Source: Zea mays
Lineage: Eukaryota; Streptophyta; Magnoliopsida; Poales; Poaceae
Direction: 5' to 3'
Assembly: GCF_902167145.1 (NCBI RefSeq)
Contig: NC_050105.1
Location: forward strand, 121,413,898-121,477,897
DNA length: 64,000 nt
The stretch's first letter is position 1, and each line of letters opens with the position of its first letter. Below the pieces are notes generated by a model. The model searched no databases. It saw nothing but the letters and a program-made list of their open reading frames with translations, and had not been told where the DNA came from. Both the position numbers and the translations under genes were made by a program. Below, in pieces: positions 42,847-53,035 of this stretch.

Positions 42847-42984
42847 CTATTGAGTACCACATTGACCACTGATCCACAACAACTTGTTGATTAACTTGCT
42901 ATTTGAACTGGATCCAGCAATAGTTCAAAGAGCAAGCCAAACAAAAAGTTGTTGTGGATCGGTGGTCAATGTGGTACTCAATAG
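42847..42984. repeat. 138-nt inverted duplication (hairpin candidate)
   Basis: Outer arms 42847-42885 and 42946-42984 are complementary over 39 nt with a single C/T difference (a G-U pair in RNA). Inside them, CTTGCT-x-TTTGAACT (42895-42909) pairs with AGTTCAAA-x-AGCAAG (42922-42936), leaving a 12-nt loop. The whole segment is thus two inverted 69-nt copies. There are no transposon-like ends or target duplications. It could be a young MIRNA-like or hp-siRNA locus. Confidence 0.8.
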
Positions 42985-43051
42985 TTGTTCATGTTCGACA
43001 CTGCTATTACTGTTAGCACTGATAGCCTCCCAGTTGAGCGCAAGCAGGAAC

Positions 43052-43599
43052 TATAGATGGCCAAGTGGGTCGTGTGCTAAATGGACCGACACTAAGCACG
43101 ACACGACCCGTAGTGCTTCGGCACGGCACATACACAATTCATATAGTGTCAGTACCGGCACGACATGAGTCTAGTGTCGTGCTTGGGCGCCACCCCAGCA
43201 CGATGGACTGGCACGAGCACAACACGATTAAGTGGCAGGTACGATTAGCCACAACTTAGACCAATTGGTGGTATATAGATGTGATTGTGTTAATGAATTC
43301 ACTTTATAATGGTATAAATGTTCACGATTTAAAATTATATATATATAATCTTAAAGATTTTCTATATTTTTTTGAGCTTTTAAAGTGAAATAATGTCTGG
43401 ACTAGTACATGCACTATTAGGTGTTAGTGTTGTATAGTGCCGGCACGACACGATTAAGCACTATAGTGGAGTGTCTGGGCCGCTAGTTATGCACTAGTGT
43501 CGGCACGTCACAACACAACATAGTGCATAATAGTGTCGTGTCTAATAGTGTCATGTCTAATAGTGCTAGTGTCGTACCGTGCAGGGCGGCTGTGTCGTG
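43052..43599. mobile_element. hAT-like element, right end unclear
   Basis: It starts TATAGATGGCC, like the hAT ends elsewhere in the window. It carries many GTGTCGTGC / GCACGACAC subterminal motifs on both sides of an AT-rich centre. No matching 8-bp duplication was found, perhaps because the MITE at 43600 replaced the right end. Confidence 0.5.
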
Positions 43600-43840
43600 C
43601 TCCCTCTATCCTACCCTATAAGTGTCATTCTCGTTTCATGATAAATTAAATATTTTCAACCTTAACTAAATATATTTAAAAATATTAATATTTCTAATAT
43701 ATATTAATAATAATTAGATAAACAATTAAATCTACTTTATAATAAATTTATTTAGATATAAAACTGTTGGTACTAAAAAATAGTTAAAAGTTTGTTTAGT
43801 GTGAATAACATAGAGAGATTTGTTATAGGACGAATGGAAT
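43600..43840. mobile_element. Stowaway-like MITE
   Basis: It starts CTCCCTCTATCC...CCTATAAGTG and ends with the imperfect inverse (TATAGGACGAATGGAAT) followed by TA. The interior is very AT-rich with no ORF. The left TA of the target duplication is not preserved (TG). Confidence 0.5.
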
Positions 43841-44356
43841 TACTTCTAGTTAAAAGGCGCTGGGGTTTGGGGCTCCATCCGCGTTCCCGGGTACGACGTC
43901 CTCACGTATACCGACACGTCCACGCACCACGGACGCGAGCGAGATTTTCTCTATCACGGACGTGAAGTTTCTAGATACGAATTGTTTATCAGCTTTGATT
44001 GTCCTCCCTTCCGCTATCTCCTCACACGCCGTCGCATGCCTGACTTCTGTATCTGCTGCTCCCCTGCCCCTTCTGGTCTCTTCTAGCCCGCCGCAGGGGG
44101 AGCACACGCCGGTCAAGGGCGGCTGAGTGCGCGACAGAGATGGAGGCTCCGGTGCCCGCGCCGGCTACCATGAATCTGGGGGCAAGGTGGCAGAGAATCT
44201 AGAGGCGGCGATTGCGCGGCTTCGCCTGCCTGTCTTCCTGCTGCCTTCTTCTACTCGTGCTCGCACCAACCAGAGGAGCAAGCCTGTAGCTGATGCCCCC
44301 ATAAAGGGACCAGAGGGAAGGTGACGCCGGGAGACAGGGGAGGAGACGCAGTGACC

Positions 44357-44906
44357 ATGTCTCAGATCTGGGTGTTTGAGTACTGCTCGTTGATCTGGAA
44401 CCCAGGCATCACCCACGACGCCTGCATCGTCGGCTTCGTCGAAACTACCACCACGTCTTGTACCAAGGTAACCTCCACACTGCTTACCTGCTTGTGGGTG
44501 CAATCCGTCCGTCTTCACGGTCACGCCCTCAAATTATTTTTCCTTCAGCGGTGGGTGGACAGGGAGTATGGAACACAGGGGCACGCCGCAGTTCCCCGGG
44601 AGGACCATCACGCTCGAGCACCAGCTCAGAGCGACTTGCGTATGCCCTTTCACATGTCCACCCTCCTACTCTGTCAATGTAACTGCTATGACAGCCTGAA
44701 TACAAGGATGGTTAATAATTTCAGGGTTGATGACTTGATGTTACTCCCCTTCCATCATGTTATCATCTACATCTGTGTTTTGTGAGCCTAACGATCCGCT
44801 GCGTAGTTGATGTGGTTGATTTTGCGAGCTAATCCGTCTATTTTACATCTTTTAGTGGGGAGTTGCTTACAGAATAAAGGAAAAAGATAAGGAGGTAGCT
44901 ATGGAG
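44357..44906 (+). pseudogene. ChaC-type gamma-glutamylcyclotransferase gene fragment (exons 1-3)
   Basis: Exon 1 (44357-44467) begins MSQIWVFEYCSLIWNPG; the family has WVFGYGSLVWNPG, so the GYGS substrate loop is changed to EYCS. Near its end a frameshift (GFVE, then YHHVLYQ in another frame) breaks the protein. Exon 2 (44563-44639, after GGACAG) reads EHRGTPQFPGRTITLEHQLR. Exon 3 (44856-44906) reads WGVAYRIKEKDKEVAME before GTATG. Phases of exons 2 and 3 fit the family. Later exons are absent. ChaC-type enzymes cleave gamma-glutamyl peptides such as glutathione; this copy cannot. Confidence 0.82.
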
Positions 44907-45446
44907 GTATGTTTATTGCAAGCCAGGCAGATGCAGATGTGTTAGTCTATTCTACAACTGGCCTGTTACCAATATTTTTATGGGGTCTGTTCTGGATAAC
45001 AATATGCATTTGTTCTTTATACCGAGATTTTCCTTGCAATATTATGTTTATTTGGTCATTCATAGCGGCTTTTTTGCCTTTTTCATCATGCCAAGTTGAA
45101 TACTGATGCTGCATATCAATGAGCTCAAAAAAGTACAGTGTTTTCAAGGTTTTTTGACTGTTCTCGGTTTGTTTCAATGCCAGAAACTGCCAGAAAAGTT
45201 AATAATTGCATTTAAACCACCCTATGAAAGCTAAAAATGATTTGGCCATTAATTAGGTTTGTTTGCAACCTGTTCTTACTTCGTAGATGAGGTAATGGTT
45301 GCCTTGTATGGGCTTTCTCCCCCTTTTTCCTCTAATATAAAAATATGCAGCTCCCCTACCCGTTTGAGAAAAATGTTATTATGAGCTTGCTTTAAAAATC
45401 ATTGTCCCCCCAGATACTATGGTGTCTCCCAGTGCCAAAAAAGTAC
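44907..45446. other. Helitron interior without recognised genes
   Basis: AT-rich intron-like sequence following the ChaC exon 3 donor. No further ChaC exon was found. Confidence 0.4.
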
Positions 45447-46275
45447 CTTGATTATGGAATCACTCATAAGAAGTTCCTCAGCCAACAGCTCAAATTCTGA
45501 ATATGGATAATGTGTCAGGCCAAAAGTTAGAGTACCACCAGCTAAAAGAATCTGTCCTTGAGCCTGAAATAGGAAGCATTTAAGAAAATGATAGTAGAAT
45601 TGAGGAAACTTTTAGTGAAATAATATGTGTGTGAGTGTGTATGTATTTAGATCTGTCAATTGAAAAGGTATTTATATTATATATTTTGTAGAAAGCCTCA
45701 AGAAAGACTTTCAGTCTCGTTATTTTCTTTTGTTTTAAACATATATTTTAGTAACAAACAATGGTCACAGTTAGGGGTTTTGCGGGACAATGTTCATGGC
45801 CAGCACACCAATTATTTGTGACTGAAGGATCTATGTATGCATATGGCATAAAATGTTACAAAAAGTACAGAAAAGCCATAGGACACCAGCACTCCCCCTA
45901 TCTATGTAAGAAACACATAAAGACAAACAAAGCTAATATCTTCCTGAACAAACATGTTTGTGACTTTTCTGTGAGTTCATCTACGGTAAAGCAAAACATA
46001 AGTGCAATGCTTGAACCAAAATTGTATGGATGTACTATCAATAGAGATAATGCTTTCAGCCTCAAACCTGAATACGGCTCCACCGTAAGGGAAGAGAAAC
46101 TTTGGCACAATTTCTGACAAAAACATTTGTCCAGAGTGGCTCATATGGGGGGTCTAGAAAAACTGTATCCGTTTGTGTGCTCAAGTTATTGTTGCTAACA
46201 GTAATACTCTTAGGTACTGCTTCATAAAGTGTTCCAGCTGCTCCCGCATTGTCCAAGCATCCTGAACTCTTCCCC
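45447..46275 (-). pseudogene. Fragment of a large plant glycine-rich membrane protein gene (two exons)
   Basis: Two exons on the minus strand with good splice sites. 46275-46068 lies after TACAG and ends ATTCAG|GTTT; 45563-45447 lies after TTTCAG and ends ATCAAG|GTAC. They encode AGTLYEAVPKSI, EPLWTNVFVRN, LRWSRIQ and then AQGQILLAGGTLTFGLTHYP, FELLAEELLMSDSIIK. This matches the middle of the large glycine-rich proteins of the Arabidopsis At5g11700/At4g32920/At5g47020 type, whose function I cannot state. Both exons are open and in phase. All other exons are missing, so this is a captured fragment. Confidence 0.72.
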
Positions 46276-48694
46276 CTGTACACGAACAACAGCAACAACA
46301 AAGCCTATTAGTCCCAAAAAAAACTTGGGATTGGCTACTAATGAAACCCAACAAGGCTCACCAAAAAAAGAGGATAAGAAAAGTAAGAGGGCATTATTGT
46401 AACCACAATAGCAGTAATAGTAGATCAAGGGAAAAAATAAACACTCAAATTATTAGATCAAGAAGGTCGAACCGAACCTGTACTCTCCATCAATCAGATA
46501 TTATAGGTCTACTGAATTACAGATATTTAGAGCATAATCTCATCAATTAATAGGCAACAACAAAGCCCTTTAATCAGAAGCAAGTTGAGCAGGTGTATCG
46601 ACTATGTCAGGCTTATGTTTCTCCTGCTTCTGCGCCCGCCAGCCGATGTTCTGCTCCTTAGTGACTCAGATGACTGTCAGAGAGCAAGAATACATTCGGC
46701 TAAGAGAATATGCTCCACCATGACCCAACTCAAGTAGAAACTAAAACTATGACAGGCTTGCATTTCTCCTGCTGCACTCGCCAGTCGATGTTCTGGTTAC
46801 CTCTTGCTGTTGACAATTGACATCACGATTCCTGTTATGATAGAATTTTTCCTGTTCAAATATCAAACAGACCTGACATGAAATTTCTTGAAGTATTTGA
46901 CTGAGCAATCTTATGTTTGTTATGTTTTCTTTGTCATATAATTTTTTCCCTTTGGATTATGAAATCCTCAATGACCGGTTATAATTTGGAAGACCAGTTA
47001 TAAGCTGGAAGGCGGTAAAATTGAGATATACTCGGCTTATTTGCCGTTGCACGGTACCATGTAATTTAGTTACATGCTGTTATATCAGCCACTACCTCTG
47101 TTCCTTAGAGAGGTGCATAGCCAGAATGACAATCTTTTAGGAACGAAGGTAATAGCTGCAACAACGCCTTCTTTGGCTCCAAAAGGATCCTTTTTGGTAC
47201 GTGCCAAAATATGAAGCTAAGTATGGTTGAAAAGCCTGCTGCATTTTCCTGAATGGTGTATGATCCTATGAGATGGGTTCATTAGTTTACTCCTTTTGCC
47301 ATGGTGGTGATTATTTTGAATGCATAATATTTGTTTTCATATCAGTTGTTGTGATGGCTTCAGTTTTATTCGCTTTCCATCCCTAATTAATTGTTAATAG
47401 AGCCAAAATGAAGTTAAGTAAGCATATTGTATATTAGCTTCGTGTAAACAAATCACTTGAACTGGAACTTGCTATGATCTAATGTTAGTAAATTCCTTAT
47501 AAGTGCTTCATTCAAAGATGCTGCTATAACTATTTTTATCTTCGGTGCAGGGATGACTTGATACCTTTTTTTTCCGTTGCGGCTGTAGGCATGACCTGTA
47601 GACTACTGGAAACTCAGAATTTGGTATGGTTAGATTTTTTCCTATCTATAGCATCGTTAACAGCCAATGCACAGAATATTAGTGTGACAATAGTGCATAA
47701 CTATAAAAATTTTCTGTAATTCAGTCATTGGAAGTTAGTAATCGGCACAGCATTCACTATTGTCATTCTCAGGTTTATTCTACAAATTTTATTATGTTGA
47801 CTTGAATTAAATTTTGTAGGAGAGGATCTTTTGGTGATTGCTGCTGATCAACCATTTCGCTTCCCTGCCACATTTACATTTGTGGTTAGAGCATTCTCAG
47901 GTTTCAATGTCTAATAATCTACATGTTTACATTTGTGGTCAGACCACTTTCCAGCGTTGTGCGTTGTCGCGACACCTTTTTTTCTTTTGCCCAAATTTTA
48001 CCCCCACCACGATTTAGCATAGGCATGGCACTTAACCCCCCCCTTCCGGATTGTATGTAGATGTAATGATAACATATAAAGATGTACATAGTGTATAATA
48101 GACATTCTCCATGTATTGTTTCGTTTTCATGATGTACCAGTACACAGATAATCGTTTGATTTTTTTTCTTACATAAATTATTAGATTGAATGATAAATAT
48201 TTGTTTTCTGATCCTTTTTCCCTGTGCAAGAATGCTGAGGGATAATTCTTAAAAAGTGTTTGCGTGCACAAATTTTCCTGAAATATGAAAGATATAACAG
48301 CTGATTTATATTTTTTATTGAAAAGTAGAGAACATTCAGGAACATTTTCTTACAATCTCATATGTTGTGATTTCGAAAGAGAAACCAACTGAAGATGTAA
48401 GCCAGCAGTGTCTTGTGCATTGATTTAATTTTTTGGAAAGAAGTAACATCGTTGTATAATACTTGGAATTCAGTAAAATGTATTGTCACTATGGCTTTGT
48501 CTGGATCTTGGCCTAAGTTCATACTTGGATGCCATCAGTGAACTATGTCGTTGTATAGCCTTAAATTTCTGTACAATCTGGAGTAGCTGACCTGGTATGA
48601 TGAGTATTGTAATCTTTGCATGAATATTTTGGCTTGTTGCGGACTAATTATGATGCAAATAGTTCCTAAGTTATTGTTTGTTGCATCTATGCAG
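46276..48694. other. Helitron interior, noncoding
   Basis: AT-rich intron-like sequence. A segment of about 55 bp (CAGGCTT, TTTCTCCTGC, CGCCAG, CGATGTTCTG) occurs twice, at 46610-46660 and 46754-46800. The part before 48694 is probably intron captured with the ARM exon. No protein was recognised. Confidence 0.45.
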
Positions 48695-49262
48695 AAATAA
48701 AACCAAGATAGTGGATGCTGGTGCACTTGAGCCCCTGCTTGGTTATTTGCGATCAAGCGATCCAAATTTGCAGGAGTACGCCACTGCTGCTCTCCTTACA
48801 CTTTTAGCCTCATCCACCACTAAGCCTGTCATAGGTGCCTCAGGAGCAATCCCTCTACTTGTGGAAGTCCTCAAAGGAGGGAATCCCCAAACCAAGAATG
48901 ATGTTGTGATGGCCCTGTACAACCTCTCCACAATCGCAGACAACCTTCAAGCTATCCTTTCTGCCCAGCCGATCCCCCCTTTAATAGAGCTACTGAAGGG
49001 TGGCAAGAGGTCCTCCAAAACAGCCGACAAATGCTGTGCTCTTCTCGAGTCGTTGCTCGCTTTTGACCAGTGTCGGGTGGCCTTGACATCCGAGGAAGGC
49101 GGAGTGCTCGCCGTCGTAGAGGTGCTTGAGGAGGGCTCCCTTCAGGGCAGAGAACACGCCGTGGGAGCGCTCCTGACAATGTGCGAGAGCGACCGCAGCA
49201 GGTACAGGGACCTCATCCTGAACGAAGGGGCGATTCCTGGTCTTCTCGAGCTTACGGTTCAC
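48695..49262 (+). pseudogene. ARM-repeat protein gene fragment (truncated last exon)
   Basis: The exon starts after ATGCAG and encodes about 189 residues of armadillo repeats: KIVDAGALEPLLGYLRSSDP, TAALLTLLASS, ASGAIPLLVEVLKGGNP, VVMALYNLSTIADN, EEGGVLAVVEVLEEGS, LNEGAIPGLLELTVH. This is the VAC8/plant U-box-ARM type of protein-interaction repeat. Family homology stops at ELTVH, where the Helitron terminal hairpin begins; the open frame continues to 49379 through the terminus into flanking DNA. No upstream exon was found. The exon itself has no stop. Confidence 0.8.
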
Positions 49263-49504
49263 TGTAGGGCGCCCGAAGGGGCGCCTAATGTTCTAGTTAT
49301 CTTGAAAAGGAGAGGGGATTGGGATTTGGGAGGAACGTCTCCGAATCCACAAAGGCACCAAGCGTCCAAGCCCCAGTAGCCAGGCACGCGTTTTCATCAG
49401 GAATACCGAATACCCGTGGGCCGTGGGCCGTGGTTGCCCGTTTCCGTCCACCAAACGGAATTTGAGCCCCGAACACACCAACCACCGTTCGGCTGTACTG
49501 CTGC

Positions 49505-49511
49505 TATATAA
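49505..49511 (+). promoter_or_regulatory. TATA box of the Smr gene
   Basis: TATATAA is followed about 30 bp later by a likely transcription start. It lies 208 bp downstream of the Helitron 3' end. Confidence 0.6.
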
Positions 49512-49534
49512 TAGCCTCCTCCTCGCTGGACGCC

Positions 49535-50193
49535 GGCCACGCAACGCAACTATCCCCACTTCACCGCGCGGAAAAAACAAAGAGATTCCCCTTTGCTCTA
49601 CAGGAAGCGCCGACGCCGTTGATGGAATTCGGAAGGACCAAAGCTGCTGCCGTAGCCCTGATCCCCGAAGCGACCTTCCGCCGGTCCAGTCTGTCCTTCT
49701 CGGCCTCCGCGACGCCGTGGTCCCGGGAGGTGTGGGTCAACGCATCCAAATAACGGCTCTTCCAGAGGTGCGCTCACCAACTCGATTTGGTTGTACACGT
49801 GCAATTGGAATTCTGGGGTGGATGCATGCTCTTTTATGTTAACTGTAAGCCCAACCAATAGATTGTTCATTCGAACTACTACTTCAGTAATCCCAACACT
49901 CAGAATAATGTTGGATTCAGACATATATTAGATAGAAGAAGTGGAGCATGCTTGTGAAAACAAGCAGCGCCAGTAATTAGTCATTTTCAGCCTGTATTGG
50001 GTGAACTGATCTGAGTATCTGACCTTCTTGCCCTTGTGTTATAGGAAAACACTGCTGAATTTCTCAGCTGGTGCCTAGTGGTGGGAAATAAAGCTAGGGA
50101 CCCAGCATCCTTGTGATAGCAATCACATCATTGGTGTTGTTTTTTCAGCTTACGCTGAAACTAGACTGATCAAGAAGGCGACCAGCTGTCAAA
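49535..50193 (+). other. 5'UTR exon and intron of the Smr gene
   Basis: A GC-rich leader (to about 49768, donor CCAGAG|GTGCGC) is followed by an intron to the acceptor TTTTTTCAG at 50148. The ATG follows in exon 2 at 50194. Confidence 0.5.
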
Positions 50194-52162
50194 ATGCATA
50201 GACAGAAGAACCCAAACTCTGGGTGGGCTGCGTTTGATCGCAAGCAGCGCAGTGCAGATGGCAGTGGGTATGAAGGTGATGCTGATCCATTTCCGTCTCT
50301 CTCAAATTCTGGAGCCTCTAATATTGCTAGTAGCTCCATTACAGAAAAGAATGGGCTAAAACGAAAGCCCTTTGCTTCAGTGGTTCGCCCTTCTGTTGAT
50401 TCTGGAGCTGTTAGTACTGGATGCGGAAATAAGAATTCTGCTAATCACGTGGACAGCGGGAATCACGGTGCAATCTCTGCACCTCTTAATAAAGTTAAGA
50501 TCTTGAAAGATGCACACAGTTGGGCCGACATTCACTTAATTGAGGATGTACTAGCTGCTGTGAATAATGATGTCGGACAAGCATCTGATTTGTTGAAAGT
50601 TATGGACTCTCCTGCCTTGCAGACTGGAGAGGGCAGAACATCTGGCCAACTGGCTGATGTGATGAATAAAACACACGGATCACCATCAGAAAGTGCTGCA
50701 GCAGGCAAAGCAAATCCAGATAGCTCACAGTTGTTGCTGCCCCTGATGAACTTTCCCTCTATACCCTTGCAGCCTGAATTCGAAGATATTGATGATGAAT
50801 ACTTCAGCTACCGGAAAGATGCATTGAAAATGATGAGGTATGATGAAATTCCTTGTTTGTTCTTATATTTTTCAAACTGTCTGCTGTTAGCATAATATTT
50901 ACTCTGGGTTATGCATAGAAGAAACGTGTCTCTATTCTCTCTGTATCCACCAGGAGCCTAGGATGTCCATTCTAGTTCTAGCCGTGACATGTACACTAGT
51001 AAGCATAGAACTTTCGTATGATCATTTACTCTTGTAGTTCCAAACTTGCATGAGCATTCAAAGCCATTAATTGGTAAAGAATTGTAGAAAGGAATATGAA
51101 ATCCTTGAATTATAGGTCTAACAGGCCATAAAAATTTATTAGACACTAAGACAGTTCAAGATGGTAATAATTTTTTATTTAAGGTTTGTGCACCAATTTT
51201 ATGTGATGACCAAAGTCAACTCTTTTCAAGTGAAATAATGAGCCTCATTCTTTCCTTTTGGTTGCAGGGCTGCCACAAAGCATTCCCAGTCTGCCAGTAA
51301 TGCATTTTTGAGAGATGACCATGCTGCTGCCAAGGAACTTTCTCTCAGAGCTCAGGAAGAGCGGGCAGCTGCTGAAAAGCTAAATAACAAGGCAGCGGAA
51401 GAAATTTTTCGCCTTAGGAATAGCAATAATGACATCTGGAAGATAGACATGCATGGTCTTCATGCATCAGAGGCTGTGGCAGTATTGGAGAGGCATCTCC
51501 ACATGATAGAGTTCCAGCAACCTGGGAATAAGTCAGCCTCATCTGAGGACTTAGCTAAGTTGGAATCTGCATATTCTGAATCAACCACTGGTTCAAACAT
51601 TGAGCTTGCTGCTGAGAAGGTGGTCTTACGCCGGCCTAAGCAGTCTATCTTACATGTGATCACAGGTAACCTATTGTTCCTATATGCATGCTTTCCTATC
51701 ACACACAGTTGATGGTTTCATATCAAAACTAAAACAGTTTATGTTCGTCAGTTTTCTTGCCACTATCTTTGTAAATATGATCTGCAGACATGCAATTTAA
51801 TGGATGAGGGCATCTTATCATTTTACAAACAGATAATGCATTGGTTTGGTTCATCTAATAACAGCATATATAGAAGAAAGAATGGTATCATGTTCATGAT
51901 GTAAGCAACACCAGCTTTGGCAGTAACTCTTTTCTGTTTGTACTTTACACAGGGATGGGTAACCATAGCAAAGGGCAGGCTTCACTACCTGTTGCCGTTA
52001 GGGGTTTCCTTATTGAGAACGGGTAACATTCGATGCAATCAATACAACTCTACGCCTAAGTGTACACAAAAGTACGATTGACAGCCTTCTGCTTGCAGGT
52101 ATCGATTTGATGAGCTGAGGCCTGGTGTTTTTGCGGTTCGTCCAAAATTCCGCCGCAGGTGA
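50194..52162 (+). CDS. DUF1771-Smr domain protein (PRLI-interacting factor-like)
   Basis: Coding exons are 50194-50837, 51268-51665, 51953-52022 and 52099-52162; all junctions are GT-AG and in phase, giving 391 residues. Residues 1-60 carry a PAM2/GWAAFD-like N-terminus. About residues 105-130 form a CUE-like helix (WADIHLIEDVLAAVNNDVGQ). DUF1771 covers about 215-270 (AKELSLRAQEERAAAEKLN). The Smr domain follows, with the IDMHGLHASEA motif, then VITGMGNHSKGQASLP and GYRFDELRPGVFAVRP. Smr domains bind or nick nucleic acids. The closest recalled relative is Arabidopsis At5g58720; a role in RNA metabolism is inference. The gene looks intact despite the Helitron at its promoter. Confidence 0.9.
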
Positions 52163-52259
52163 ACCTGTGGAAGTTTGTACAATTGTAACATGGTGGTGGC
52201 TTGGGGTGATTATGTGCTCTAAATTTTACACTAAAATTTAAGGATCAAATCGGATTAGG
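52163..52259 (+). other. Smr gene 3' flank
   Basis: Short AT-rich 3'UTR-like stretch with no clear polyadenylation signal. Confidence 0.3.
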
Positions 52260-52860
52260 ATCAGACTCTATTTTTATTATGAAGTAGATCCTTCGGTACC
52301 TCCACGGCATCACCGACTTCGTCCTTCTCCTTCATCGATTTGCGACCGTTGTTCTCGTTTTCTACACCGATACCGATTAGGGTGGTTATCCCGATACCTG
52401 TCGGTTCACTTTCGGTTTTGCCGTCTTTCTTAGCGACAACCTCGTCTCTTCTGGTCTTCGAAGCGACAGCCTGTCGTCTCCCGCTCCAGCGCCGAGTCGA
52501 CATGGCTTCGTCAGCTGCTCCAGAAGCTACAATGTTCGTTGACTCGAAGCACTTTTGTCTACTGTGATAACATCAGCGTCATATACTTCTCCTCCAACCT
52601 TATCCAGCATCAGCGCTCGAAGCATGTCGATCTCGACCTACATTTCCTTCGCGAGTGGGTTGCCGTCAAAGATGTGCGGGTTCTTTATGTCCCGACTACT
52701 TAGTTTGTCGACATCTTCACCAAGGGCTTCCCTGCGTCGATGTTCGATGACTTTCAGTCCAGTCTCAACATCTCCCGTAGCTAGAGTTTTGACTGTGGTT
52801 AATGTGTATTCAGTGTAATGGGCTATGTATTCAGTGTAATGGGGCTTTGTGTAATGGGCT
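52260..52860 (+). pseudogene. Copia RNase H fragment
   Basis: Pieces of a copia polyprotein C-terminus: RYLHGITDFVLLLH, FYTDTD-stop-GGYPD, FLSDNLVSSG, YCDNISVIYFSSN, HQRSKHVDLDLHFLRE. Frames change several times and TGG has become TAG. The repeated TGTATTCAGTGTAATGGG at about 52803-52845 may be LTR sequence. This is an old fragment, not a host gene. Confidence 0.7.
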
Positions 52861-53035
52861 TAGGTCCAACATCTATATTATAAATTTAGCACACGACCTT
52901 GATAAGGGTTAGGGTTTCAGTCCAATAATTTTCGAACTAAAATTATTTAAGTGCCCAAACGAATTATGAAAGAAGATTTGGATTGTGACCCGTTACCATC
53001 TCTAGTGCTAGCTCTACTGCCTACAAGAGACTAGA

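Larger units (their letters stand above)
43843..49296 (+). mobile_element. Probable non-autonomous Helitron carrying three gene fragments
   Basis: The 3' end is strong: a GC-rich hairpin (AGGGCGCCC-GAA-GGGGCGCCT, 49266-49286), then 7 nt, then CTAG at 49293-49296 followed by T, the classic Helitron terminus. It cuts an ARM-repeat exon mid-codon at about 49262. The 5' end is tentative: (C)TTCTAGTTAAAAGGCGC at about 43843-43860 resembles the TCT...TTAAAAG starts of plant Helitrons but not the full consensus. Inside are partial genes with introns, in both orientations, without Rep/helicase. No target duplication is expected. Confidence 0.7.
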
